A stretch of DNA of 64,000 nucleotides from Pseudarthrobacter sulfonivorans (GTDB lineage: Bacteria; Actinomycetota; Actinomycetes; Actinomycetales; Micrococcaceae): NCBI RefSeq assembly GCF_001484605.1, contig NZ_CP013747.1, positions 992,001 to 1,056,000 on the forward strand, given 5' to 3'. Below are positions 48,670 to 56,716 of the stretch, in pieces; position 1 is the first letter of the stretch; each line of letters begins with the position of its first letter. The notes below the pieces were generated by a model. It was not told the origin of the DNA. It searched no databases and was given only the letters and a program-made list of their open reading frames with translations. Made by a program: the position numbers and the translations under genes.

Positions 48670-48766
48670 AGCCCAAACACAGCTTGGGCCGTCTTCCTGC
48701 ACAGGCCCGGCCGCGAGGGTAGGAGCAGATGCTGGCCTTCCGCCGGCCCCAGATCCTAGGAGTACA

Positions 48767-50239
48767 GTGAGCGTCCTTGCCCGGAGTGTTGGCAATGCCT
48801 TCAGAAACAAGGTCCGAACAGCCGCGGTGGTGGCAGTCCTGGCCGTCGCGATCGGACTTGCACTGGCCATGCTGGTGGCCAACCAGGCCGTCGGAGCCAA
48901 AGTCCAGGAGCTGAACGCGTCCGTCGGGACCGTCCTGACCGTCAACCCGGCCGGCGGCCAGGGCTTCGAAGGCGGCGGCGAACCGCTGACCGCCGAGCAG
49001 GCAGCCACCGCAGCTGCCGTCCCCAACGTAACCTCCGTCGTCGGCACCAGCTCACTCCGGCTGCGGAACGCCGCCGAAGCCGCGGCGCAGACGGCGGCCG
49101 GCACCCAAGCTGGCCCCGGCGGCGGCCAGGGCGGTCCCGCCGGTCAGAACGCCACAACGCTGACCACCAGCCTCACCGCTGCCGTCGACGCCGGCACGCT
49201 GGGCGGCCGGAACCAGGCCGCGAACGGCACCACGGGAACCACCACCGCGCAGCCCGTGCGCTCGCTCCCCATCACCGCAACCGGAATCGGCGGCGAAGTG
49301 GACACCACCGGCAAGGCCCTGACCATCACCCAAGGCACCGGGCTCGGCGACTACACGGCTGAATCCGCCAACGCCCTACTGGGAACCACTCTGGCCGAGA
49401 AGAACAACCTGACCATCGGTTCCACGTTCACCATTAACGACCAGACGTTCACTGTGGCCGGCCTCTTCGATTCAGGCACCACGTTCGGCAACAACGCCCT
49501 GTACCTGACCCTGCCCACGGCGCAGACCGTCGCGGAACTGCCGGGCGAGCTGTCCTCGATGATTGTCACGGTGGACAGCATGGAAAATCTCGAGGCCGCC
49601 AAGACCGCCCTTGAGTCCGCCCTCGGCACCGACAAAGCCGACGTCACGCAAGGGCAGAACCTGGAGTCCGCCGTCAGCTCGCTCGGCAGCGTCAAGAACA
49701 TCTCGTTCATCGCCTTCGTAGCAGCCTTGGGCACCGCCGGGCTGATCATCCTGCTGATCATGGTCATGCTGGTCCGCGAGCGCCGCCGGGAAATCGGTGT
49801 CCTGAAGGCGATCGGAGCACCCAACCGCACCATCGGCCTGCAGTTCGTGCTGGAGGCGCTGGTGCTCGTGGCCATGGGCAGCGCGGTGGGCGCCGCCGTC
49901 GCCTCCTTTGCCAGCGGCGGCATCGCTTCCGCGCTGATCAGCACCAACACCACCACGACGGCGGCCACCACCACCGGTCGCGGGGCCGCCATGGCCGGCG
50001 CTGCCGGCGGCGCCGGAATGCCGGGCGGCGGTGCTGGCTTCCCCGGCGGCGCTGGCCTTCCCTCCGGGAACCCCCTTGGCGGCGCTTCCCAGCTGCTGAC
50101 GTCAGTCACCGCCAGCGCCTCCCCCGGGGTCATCGCCGCCGGCATCGCAGCGGTGTTCGGCGTGGCCATCATCGGCGCGCTGGTCCCGGCGCTGCTCACG
50201 GCGCGCATCCGTCCCATCGAAGTCCTGCGAGGAGAATAG
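48767..50239 (+). CDS. MacB/FtsX-type ABC transporter permease
   Basis: A 490-residue permease with one N-terminal helix (about 20-42), a large extracytoplasmic domain and three C-terminal helices (about 310-335, 358-385 and 455-480), i.e. the MacB/FtsX fold. VRERRREIGVLKAIGAP (near 337) is the coupling segment. Two low-complexity inserts are unusual: a Gly/Gln/Thr-rich one (about 108-165) in the extracytoplasmic domain and a Gly/Ala/Met/Pro-rich one (about 400-445) between the last two helices. The start is GTG 48767. It is followed by its ATPase after 2 nt. Substrate unknown. Confidence 0.88.
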   Translation: MSVLARSVGNAFRNKVRTAAVVAVLAVAIGLALAMLVANQAVGAKVQELNASVGTVLTVNPAGGQGFEGGGEPLTAEQAATAAAVPNVTSVVGTSSLRLRNAAEAAAQTAAGTQAGPGGGQGGPAGQNATTLTTSLTAAVDAGTLGGRNQAANGTTGTTTAQPVRSLPITATGIGGEVDTTGKALTITQGTGLGDYTAESANALLGTTLAEKNNLTIGSTFTINDQTFTVAGLFDSGTTFGNNALYLTLPTAQTVAELPGELSSMIVTVDSMENLEAAKTALESALGTDKADVTQGQNLESAVSSLGSVKNISFIAFVAALGTAGLIILLIMVMLVRERRREIGVLKAIGAPNRTIGLQFVLEALVLVAMGSAVGAAVASFASGGIASALISTNTTTTAATTTGRGAAMAGAAGGAGMPGGGAGFPGGAGLPSGNPLGGASQLLTSVTASASPGVIAAGIAAVFGVAIIGALVPALLTARIRPIEVLRGE

Positions 50240-50241
50240 CC

Positions 50242-50931
50242 ATGATTGAAGTCAAGAACCTGGTCCGCACTTTCAACTCCGGTGACCGCACCATCAAGCC
50301 GGTCAACGACGTCAGTTTTGTTCTGGAGCAGGGCACGCTGGCGTCCATCGTCGGCAAAAGCGGCAGTGGCAAGAGCACCCTGTTGTCCCTCCTGGGTGCG
50401 CTGGACAAACCGACCAGCGGAGACGTCGTCGTCAACGGCGTGAGCCTGGCCGGGATGCCGGACGGCAAGCTGACCGAGTACCGGCGCCGGGATATCGGGT
50501 TCGTTTTCCAGCAGTTCAACCTGATCCCGAATCTTTCGGCGATGGACAACGTCATGCTGCCCATGGAGTTCGCGGGCGTGCACAGGACGGAGCGTCGGCA
50601 GCGGGCAACGGACCTTCTGGAGCAGGTGCAGCTGGACCCGGAGAAACAGGTGCGGCGCATCAACCGGCTGTCCGGTGGCGAGCAGCAGCGCGTGGCGATC
50701 GCCCGGGCGCTGGCCAACGAACCCAAGCTGATCCTCGCGGACGAGCCCACCGGCAACCTGGATGAGCAGACGGGCGATCACATCATCGAACTGCTCAGCT
50801 CGCTCAGCCGTGACCACAACACCACCATCCTCGTGGTCACCCACGACAAGGCGTTGGCCAACAAGACGGACCGCCGCTTCAGGCTCCAGCAGGGCAGGCT
50901 GACGGAAGAACCGGCGCGCGCCTTGGTCTGA
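50242..50931 (+). CDS. ABC transporter ATP-binding protein (MacB/LolD type)
   Basis: A 229-residue single ABC domain with Walker A GKSGSGKSTLL (about 36-46), Q-loop FVFQQFNLIP, signature LSGGEQQRVAIARAL (about 138-152) and Walker B LILADEPTGNLD. The high similarity to MacB/LolD-type ATPases plus the 2-nt gap to the permease supports a pair that drives export or mechanotransmission at the membrane. Confidence 0.94.
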   Translation: MIEVKNLVRTFNSGDRTIKPVNDVSFVLEQGTLASIVGKSGSGKSTLLSLLGALDKPTSGDVVVNGVSLAGMPDGKLTEYRRRDIGFVFQQFNLIPNLSAMDNVMLPMEFAGVHRTERRQRATDLLEQVQLDPEKQVRRINRLSGGEQQRVAIARALANEPKLILADEPTGNLDEQTGDHIIELLSSLSRDHNTTILVVTHDKALANKTDRRFRLQQGRLTEEPARALV

Positions 50932-50965
50932 CGCCCGCACTGGTCTGAATGAGAGGATGGGCAGC

Positions 50966-52036
50966 ATGAGCGCGCCCATTGCCACTCCGTGGCTGTCCAC
51001 CCAGTCCGATCCGGATCCCCGGTCTGCCACCGGAAAACGCCTGCGGTGGGGCGTCATAGCCACCGGCGGGATCGCGCGGTCAGTGTCGCAGGACCTGGCA
51101 CTGCTCCCAGACGCCGAGCTCTATGCCGTCAGTTCCCGCTCACAGGGCACTGCGGAGAGTTTCGCGGCCGATTACGGTTTCGCCAAGGCCTACGGGGACG
51201 ACGACGGCGTGCCCGGCTACCAGCGGCTGCTCGCCGATGGCTCGGTGGACGTTGTCTACGTCGCTACGCCGCACGCCCAGCACCACCAGATTGTGCTCGC
51301 TGCGCTCAATGCGGGCAAGCACGTGCTGTGCGAAAAGGCGTTCACCATCAACGGCAGGGAAGCGAGCGAGCTCGTCGCGCTTGCCCGGGAGCGGAAGCTC
51401 TTCCTCATGGAGGCCGTGTGGTCCCGCTTCCTCCCGGGCATGCAGCGGGCGTTCGAGATTGCCGCGTCCGGGGAGCTCGGGGACGTGCACTGGGTGACCG
51501 CTGACCTTGGCTTTCCCGCGCCCTATTCCCCTACGTCCAGGTTGTGGGCCAGGCAGGACGGTGGCGGCGCCCTCCTGGACATTTCGGTCTACCCCCTGCT
51601 GTGGGCAGTAGGAACGCTGGGGTTCCCGCAGACCGTCAGTGCCACCGGCTTCATTAATGACGACGGCGTGGACGCCCAGAATGCGCTGACGCTCGGCTAT
51701 AACCATGGTGCCCAGGCCCAGCTGACGTCCTCGCTCCTGGCGTACGGTCCGCGGACTGCCACCGTGGCCGGAAGCCTGGGCTACCTCCAGAGTGTCGGTT
51801 CCATCAACAATCCGCGGGAGTTGGTGATCGGCGTCGGACGGGAGGGCCTGCGTACGGAGGCGTTCGACGTCGTCGGCATCGGCTATACGTATGAACTGCG
51901 CGAGGTGACCCGGTGCATCCAACAGGGTCTGACCGAGAGCCCGGTCATGCCGCTGGAGGATTCCATCAAAACCATGCGGCTCTTTGACGGAGTGCGCGGG
52001 CAGCTGGGCGTCAGCTACCCGAATGATGCCCACTGA
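50966..52036 (+). CDS. Gfo/Idh/MocA family oxidoreductase
   Basis: A 356-residue NAD(P)-dependent dehydrogenase. The Rossmann domain holds WGVIATGGIARSVSQDL (about residues 27-43) and YVATPHAQHH, and the catalytic CEKAFTINGREASEL (about 123-137) carries the Lys. The C-terminal domain ends near YTYELREVTRCI. GAGAGG stands 9 nt before ATG 50966 (MSAPIATP), so this is preferred over the ORF start at 50957. Relatives act on inositol, glucose-fructose, or dihydrodiols; the substrate is not resolved. Confidence 0.9.
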   Translation: MSAPIATPWLSTQSDPDPRSATGKRLRWGVIATGGIARSVSQDLALLPDAELYAVSSRSQGTAESFAADYGFAKAYGDDDGVPGYQRLLADGSVDVVYVATPHAQHHQIVLAALNAGKHVLCEKAFTINGREASELVALARERKLFLMEAVWSRFLPGMQRAFEIAASGELGDVHWVTADLGFPAPYSPTSRLWARQDGGGALLDISVYPLLWAVGTLGFPQTVSATGFINDDGVDAQNALTLGYNHGAQAQLTSSLLAYGPRTATVAGSLGYLQSVGSINNPRELVIGVGREGLRTEAFDVVGIGYTYELREVTRCIQQGLTESPVMPLEDSIKTMRLFDGVRGQLGVSYPNDAH

Positions 52037-52213
52037 TCGTTTTGGCCTATGACTTTTTTGTATACAGGCTTGACAGTCATCTTTCGGTTATCGATGGGCG
52101 GGTGACAAATTAGTAAGTTTGCTGGATTTATTTTCCGTTTCGCTAGACTTCCTGCACGCGAGAGTCTTACGCTGATGAAATCGTAGGTCTCAACGATGCT
52201 GGGGGTGGTACGC

Positions 52214-53116
52214 ATGGCTAAATTCCGTTCGCCGTGGCGTGCGCTCCGGCCGCTTCTCCTCGCAGGTGCAGTGACTGCCACTTGGCTGACACTTTCCGCT
52301 TCAGCCGCAACAGCAGACTCTTCGAGAGATTCAGGATCCCTTCTGGGTGGCCTCTCTTCATCGGTTTCGTCCCTGACTGCGCCGTTGTCCGGTGCTGTCT
52401 CTCCCATTCTTGAGGCCGCGTCCCCGGCTCCTTCTCCCAACGGACTCCTGCAGCCCGTAGTAGGCCGGGTGGCAGGCACGGCTGATCAACTGATCGCCGC
52501 CGTCCCTGTGGTGAAGAGCGTGGTTCCGGCGGAGACCGTCACGGCCGCAGCTGTCCCGCTTGCCGCAGTGGTGGATACCGCTGCAGATGACCTGGTTGAG
52601 ACAGTCGCCCCTCCGCTCACCGATGCCGCACCGGTTCTTGAGCCTGTTCTGAACCCCGTAGTGGATCTGGTAGATGCGACCGTTCCGTCCGCACCGGTCA
52701 CACTGCCCGGGCTGCTGCCGCTTGAAGAGACTGCCGGCGCGATCTCGACCGTCACGGACGCCCGCGCTTCAGGGCACGTCGCTGCTGATGTCACCACAAA
52801 CTCCCCCGGCACTTCCGACAACTTGCTTGCCGTCACGGGAATGTCGTCGCTGCCCGTTCCGCCCGGCACAGAAATGCACGCAGTCCCGGCAGAAAGCCCC
52901 TGGACCACCGACCCTTCCACGCCACCGGCTCCGGCCCCGGCAGGACCTGCTTCGGGGGCCGGCAGCGGCGCTCCGCCCTCCGGCGCCTCAGGCTCTGCTG
53001 CCTGGCTGGACGAGTTCGGTTTCAACCTGCCGCTTTGGGGAGCCTTCCCCATCAGCGGATCACCTGAGCATGCCCCTTCACCGGTGTCATTCGACCCCGG
53101 TTCCTCACCTGACTAG
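52214..53116 (+). CDS. Exported Ala/Pro/Ser/Val-rich protein of unknown function
   Basis: A 300-residue exported protein. The signal peptide covers about residues 1-36 (positively charged start, hydrophobic LLLAGAVTATWL, cleavage near SAATA). The mature chain lacks charged clusters and is rich in Ala, Pro, Ser and Val, with repeated PV-type segments such as AAPVLEPVLNPVVDLV. No LPXTG-type motif or membrane helix is visible at the C terminus. ATG 52214 is used, because GGGGGTGG lies 5 nt upstream. It is followed by the LAKTG-anchored protein. I recognise no family. Confidence 0.7.
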   Translation: MAKFRSPWRALRPLLLAGAVTATWLTLSASAATADSSRDSGSLLGGLSSSVSSLTAPLSGAVSPILEAASPAPSPNGLLQPVVGRVAGTADQLIAAVPVVKSVVPAETVTAAAVPLAAVVDTAADDLVETVAPPLTDAAPVLEPVLNPVVDLVDATVPSAPVTLPGLLPLEETAGAISTVTDARASGHVAADVTTNSPGTSDNLLAVTGMSSLPVPPGTEMHAVPAESPWTTDPSTPPAPAPAGPASGAGSGAPPSGASGSAAWLDEFGFNLPLWGAFPISGSPEHAPSPVSFDPGSSPD

Positions 53117-53202
53117 TTGAGCCCTTCTGCCCTTTTCATGGGCAGGACACGGCCTCGAGGCGCTGAACAGCGCCACACATCAACTTCTCAGGAGACATCA
53201 TC

Positions 53203-54588
53203 ATGAATTGCAACCTTCGCAGGGGGCTGCTCAGCACCCTCTTTGCCGGCGGGCTACTGGCCTTCGGCGCCACCGCGGCAAGCGCCGCGGACACAACCAG
53301 CGGACCGGACCTCACGGCCTCCGCACTGGTCTCAGCGGCGACGTCCGCAGATACGACGTCGTTGGGCCTGCTGGGTGGCTCAACGCAGTCGGACACTGCT
53401 GACGTCGCCGCTGTGGTCGACGTCAACCTCGGGCTCGGCGGCACCGACGGAAGCGGAACCACCGCTGACGTTGCCGCAGCAGCCGACATCAACCTCGGCC
53501 TCGGAAACAACGTCCTCGACGGCACCACCGGCAACGGAACCACCGCCGACGTTGCGGCCGACCTCGCGATCGGCCTGGGCAGCGGCACCGTGACCGGCAC
53601 CGACGGAAGCGGAACCACCGCCGACGTTGCAGCCGACGTCGCAATCGGGCTGGGCAACGGCACCGACGGGAGCGGAACCACCGCCGACGTCGCCGCAGCA
53701 GCCGACGTCGCAATCGGCCTGGGCAACGGCACCAACGGCAGCGGAACCACCGCCGACGTTGCGGCCGACCTCGCGATCGGCCTGGGCAGCGGCACCGTGA
53801 CCGGCACCGACGGAAGCGGAACCACCGCCGACGTCGCCGCAGCAGCCGACGTCGCAATCGGCCTGGGCAACGACACCGCAACCGGCACCACCGCCGACAT
53901 TGCAGCCGACGTCGCAATCGGGCTGGGCAACGGCACCAACGGCAGCGGAACCACCGCCGACGTCGCGGCAGCAGCCGACATCACCCTCGGCCTCGGAAAC
54001 AACATCCTCGGCGTTACAAACGACAGTGGCACCACCGCCGACGTCGCCGCCGTAGCCGACGTCAACCTCGGCCTGGGCACGTCCGGCGTTCTTGACGGCG
54101 CGAATGTTGCTATTGATGCATGCGTCATCGTCGGGGGCGGCACCGATGGCTGTGGAACCCCAGGTACGGAAATGCCCGGTACGGACACAACGGACCCGGG
54201 AACCGGCACGACGGGTGACACGGACACCACGGATCCAGGTACCGGAACTACTGGCACCACCGATCCGGGAACCGGAACTAACGGCACCACCGATCCGGGA
54301 ACCGGAACTACCGGCACCACCGATCCGGGAACCGGAACTACCGGCACCACCGATCCGGGAACCGGAACTACCGGCACCACGGGAGCTGGCACGACCGGTA
54401 TCACTGTTGTTCCCGCCGGCACGACCTCCGGCTCGGTATCTTCCGCAGCAAACACCATGGGCAACACCTCAGCTCAGGGCGGCACCGCCACCCTGGCCAA
54501 GACGGGCGTGGATGCTTCACTGATCCCTCTCGCCGTCATCCTGCTGCTTGCCGGACTGCTGATGCTCAAGCGGCGCCGGAAGGCCTAG
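53203..54588 (+). CDS. Repeat-rich sortase-anchored surface protein (LAKTG sorting signal)
   Basis: A 461-residue cell-wall protein with an N-terminal signal peptide (about residues 1-29, ATAASAA), ten tandem units of a TADVAA-x(n)-GLG motif (about residues 65-300), a Thr/Pro/Gly linker with six TDPGTGT units (about 327-395), and a C-terminal LAKTG sorting signal (about 429-433) followed by a hydrophobic helix and the basic tail KRRRKA. LAXTG is the class E sortase signal known in Actinobacteria. The repeats alternate short and long spacers. No sortase gene is in this window. Its role, such as adhesion or surface layer, is unknown. Confidence 0.85.
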   Translation: MNCNLRRGLLSTLFAGGLLAFGATAASAADTTSGPDLTASALVSAATSADTTSLGLLGGSTQSDTADVAAVVDVNLGLGGTDGSGTTADVAAAADINLGLGNNVLDGTTGNGTTADVAADLAIGLGSGTVTGTDGSGTTADVAADVAIGLGNGTDGSGTTADVAAAADVAIGLGNGTNGSGTTADVAADLAIGLGSGTVTGTDGSGTTADVAAAADVAIGLGNDTATGTTADIAADVAIGLGNGTNGSGTTADVAAAADITLGLGNNILGVTNDSGTTADVAAVADVNLGLGTSGVLDGANVAIDACVIVGGGTDGCGTPGTEMPGTDTTDPGTGTTGDTDTTDPGTGTTGTTDPGTGTNGTTDPGTGTTGTTDPGTGTTGTTDPGTGTTGTTGAGTTGITVVPAGTTSGSVSSAANTMGNTSAQGGTATLAKTGVDASLIPLAVILLLAGLLMLKRRRKA

Positions 54589-54636
54589 CGGACTCCGCAC
54601 TCAGCGGACTGCGACGCCTAAGACCGTCAACGCGCA

Positions 54637-54668
54637 GGCTCCGCCGTTCGCGGCAGAGCCAGCTTTTT
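54637..54668 (+). terminator. Terminator of the LAKTG surface protein gene
   Basis: Stem GGCTCCGCCG/CGGCAGAGCC (54637-54646 with 54651-54660, one mismatch) closed by a TTCG tetraloop, followed by AGCTTTTT (54661-54668). It lies 48 nt after the stop codon. Confidence 0.9.
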
Positions 54669-54858
54669 CCGAATAGGAGGTGGCCACCGGAGAGCTCAAC
54701 TACCAGCACTTGTCCCTTGTGACCGGAGGTCCGGCTGAAAACGTCCCAATCACTTCTCAGCCGGGCCGCCGGCGTGCCGGCAGACGGCTTTAGGGATGCG
54801 CTACCGGCCGGTATTATTGAGGACGAATAGTGCCGCAGCGCACCGGGAGGAACTGGTC

Positions 54859-56073
54859 ATGGTGGCGGATTCGCCTAGCTCCATTAAGAATGAAATGCTC
54901 GGCGGACGCTATAGGCTGGCGGACATAATCGGCCGCGGCGGCATGTCATCCGTCTACCGCGCCCGGGACGAAAACCTGGGCAGGGATGTCGCCCTGAAGC
55001 TCTTTGCCCCGCAGGCACCGGATGCCAATGAGCTCAGGCGCCAGGAAGCCGAAATCCAACTGCTGGCAACGCTCAACCATCCCAGCCTGGTCACGCTGTT
55101 CGATGCAGGCATCGATACCCGTGTCCTGGACGAACCTCGGCCGTTCCTGACAATGGAGCTCGTCGAGGGCCAGGACCTGCGCAGCCGGATCAGGCACAGT
55201 GCAGTTCCCTTGGACGAGCTTGCAGTCATCGGGGCAGGCGTAGCTGACGCGCTGGCCTACGTGCACAGCCTGGGCATCATCCACCGCGACATCAAGCCCG
55301 GGAACATCCTGCTGGTGCAGATCCGTCCGGGCGAACCTTTACGACCCAAACTCACGGATTTTGGCATCGCCAGGATGGCTGATTCAGCCCGGCTGACCGC
55401 CACGGGAACCATGGTGGGGACGGCCGCATATCTCAGTCCGGAGCAGGCAATGGGTTCCCCCCTGTCGCCCGCCACTGATATCTACTCGCTGGGTCTGGTA
55501 CTGCTGGAATGCGTCAAGCAAACCGTTGAGTTCCCGGGCAGCGCCGTGGAATCCGCAGTGGCCAGGTTGCACCGGGCACCCGAGATCCCCGCTGACCTTC
55601 CGGCGGAGTGGGCTGATCTGATCCGTTCAATGACTGCCATCGAACCGCTGGAACGTCCCGTCGCGTCCGATGTTGAATCCGTTCTGCGTCAGGCCCTGGT
55701 GTCACCCGTGTCCGCACCGGGCGAGCTCGCACCGGAGACAACCCGCGTACTCCCGGCCATGCCGTTCAGGCCGCCGTCCATCGCCATCACCGCGGAATCA
55801 GATCTGCCTGTAGTCCGGTCCAGCAAGGGCCAGCTGGACATCACCCGCGGTCCTGACGCGCGGGGCTGGGTCCCGGACTTGTCTCGTCTCCGCCACACCG
55901 GAAGGCGGTTCTGGACGGTCACCGCACTGGGCGTGCTCGCCGCTGGAGCAGCCGCGGCGGCGCTGACCTTGAGCCTGGCACCTCAGCCAACGCCCGACGT
56001 CGTTCCTTACCCCGCCGTCACCGGCACCTTGGGCGACCACCTCAAGGAACTTCAGGAGAGCGTGGAACCATGA
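54859..56073 (+). CDS. Membrane-anchored eukaryotic-like Ser/Thr protein kinase
   Basis: A 404-residue PknB-type kinase. It has the glycine loop IGRGGMSSVY (about residues 24-33), the ATP-binding Lys in DVALKLF (about 46), HRDIKPGNI (catalytic loop, about 139-147) and DFGIARM (about 165-171). A single transmembrane helix (FWTVTALGVLAAGAAAAALTL, about 350-370) leaves only about 30 residues outside and no PASTA repeats. ATG 54859 (MVADSP) is preferred, because GGGAGG lies 9 nt upstream. Its stop overlaps the start of the lipoprotein gene (ATGA), suggesting a sensor pair. Confidence 0.9.
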   Translation: MVADSPSSIKNEMLGGRYRLADIIGRGGMSSVYRARDENLGRDVALKLFAPQAPDANELRRQEAEIQLLATLNHPSLVTLFDAGIDTRVLDEPRPFLTMELVEGQDLRSRIRHSAVPLDELAVIGAGVADALAYVHSLGIIHRDIKPGNILLVQIRPGEPLRPKLTDFGIARMADSARLTATGTMVGTAAYLSPEQAMGSPLSPATDIYSLGLVLLECVKQTVEFPGSAVESAVARLHRAPEIPADLPAEWADLIRSMTAIEPLERPVASDVESVLRQALVSPVSAPGELAPETTRVLPAMPFRPPSIAITAESDLPVVRSSKGQLDITRGPDARGWVPDLSRLRHTGRRFWTVTALGVLAAGAAAAALTLSLAPQPTPDVVPYPAVTGTLGDHLKELQESVEP

Positions 56074-56555
56074 GCCCTGCACCGAAGCACCGCGGGCGTT
56101 CGGCCACTGCCAAATGCCTGACAGCTGCAGCAGCATTTCTGCTCGCCGGTTCACTGGCAGCGTGCGGTCCGGCTGAGACCGGCTTGCAACGTGATGCCGC
56201 CCGCCAACTCCAGGAACGAGTCCTCGGCGTCACCCAGGCCTCCGCGAATAATGACCCCGCTGCCGGATTGGCAGCTTTGGATAGCCTCGAGGCCGACCTG
56301 GCGTCCGCTGCGGGAACCGGGCAGGTTTCCGAGGAACGCCGGCGCAGCATCACGACGGCCGCCACTGCCGTCCGGGCAGACCTGACGGCGGCCAAGGCCG
56401 TAGCCGACGCCGCAGCAGCGAAGGCCGCAGAGGACGCGGCCGCTGCGCAAAAGCAGGCAGACGCCGATGCGGCCCAGAAAGCGGTCACCGCGCCCGTAGC
56501 TCCCGCACCCACAGGCGACAAGGGAGGTAGAGGCAAAGGCAAGGACGACGACTGA
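56070..56555 (+). CDS. Small lipoprotein coupled to the Ser/Thr kinase
   Basis: A 161-residue lipoprotein: signal peptide with lipobox LAGSLAAC (Cys about residue 31), an alpha-helical middle (about 40-140, Ala/Glu/Lys/Gln-rich coiled-coil type, with AAAAKAAEDAAAAQKQADADA) and a Pro-rich plus Gly/Lys/Asp tail (GKGKDDD). The ATG overlaps the kinase stop. I do not recognise a family. Because both proteins are membrane-bound and coupled, it may be an extracytoplasmic partner or sensor of the kinase (inference). Confidence 0.75.
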   Translation: MSPAPKHRGRSATAKCLTAAAAFLLAGSLAACGPAETGLQRDAARQLQERVLGVTQASANNDPAAGLAALDSLEADLASAAGTGQVSEERRRSITTAATAVRADLTAAKAVADAAAAKAAEDAAAAQKQADADAAQKAVTAPVAPAPTGDKGGRGKGKDDD

Positions 56556-56640
56556 CGGGCAGACGGACGGCACATCACGTATTAACCCACCTGTGCTTCA
56601 TTCGGTCCCGTCGACTAGACGAAGTCGACTAGACGAAAAA

Positions 56641-56671
56641 GGCGACGCCCCGGTTTCCCGGGGGCGCCGCC
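56641..56671 (+). terminator. Terminator of the kinase-lipoprotein operon
   Basis: GC-rich stem GGCGACGCCCCGG/CCGGGGGCGCCGCC (56641-56653 with 56658-56671) followed by TTCT. It marks the last clearly native sequence before the IS110 elements. Confidence 0.75.
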
Positions 56672-56716
56672 TTCTAAGGTTCGGTGCCGCTTAGACGACC
56701 CTTCTATGGTGGCGAG

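Noticed and set aside
52037..52213. AT-rich leader upstream of the exported protein as a c-di-GMP or c-di-AMP riboswitch
   Set aside because: It lacks the conserved elements of those aptamers; TTGACA (52070) and TAGACT (52144) are only loose promoter candidates.
53400..54100. Regularly spaced repeats that could suggest a CRISPR array
   Set aside because: Repeats and spacers stay in one reading frame and encode a periodic protein; the spacers are themselves repeated, unlike CRISPR spacers.
53136..54467. 443-codon minus-strand frame opposite the surface protein, made of Val/Pro repeats
   Set aside because: It is the mirror of the tandem repeats; the plus frame has a signal peptide, sorting motif and terminator, the minus frame has none of these.
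54589..54858. Short GTG frame after AGGAGG near 54679
   Set aside because: The GTG directly abuts the AGGAGG with no spacing and codes for only about 36 residues without any feature; I see only the terminator and the kinase leader in this gap.
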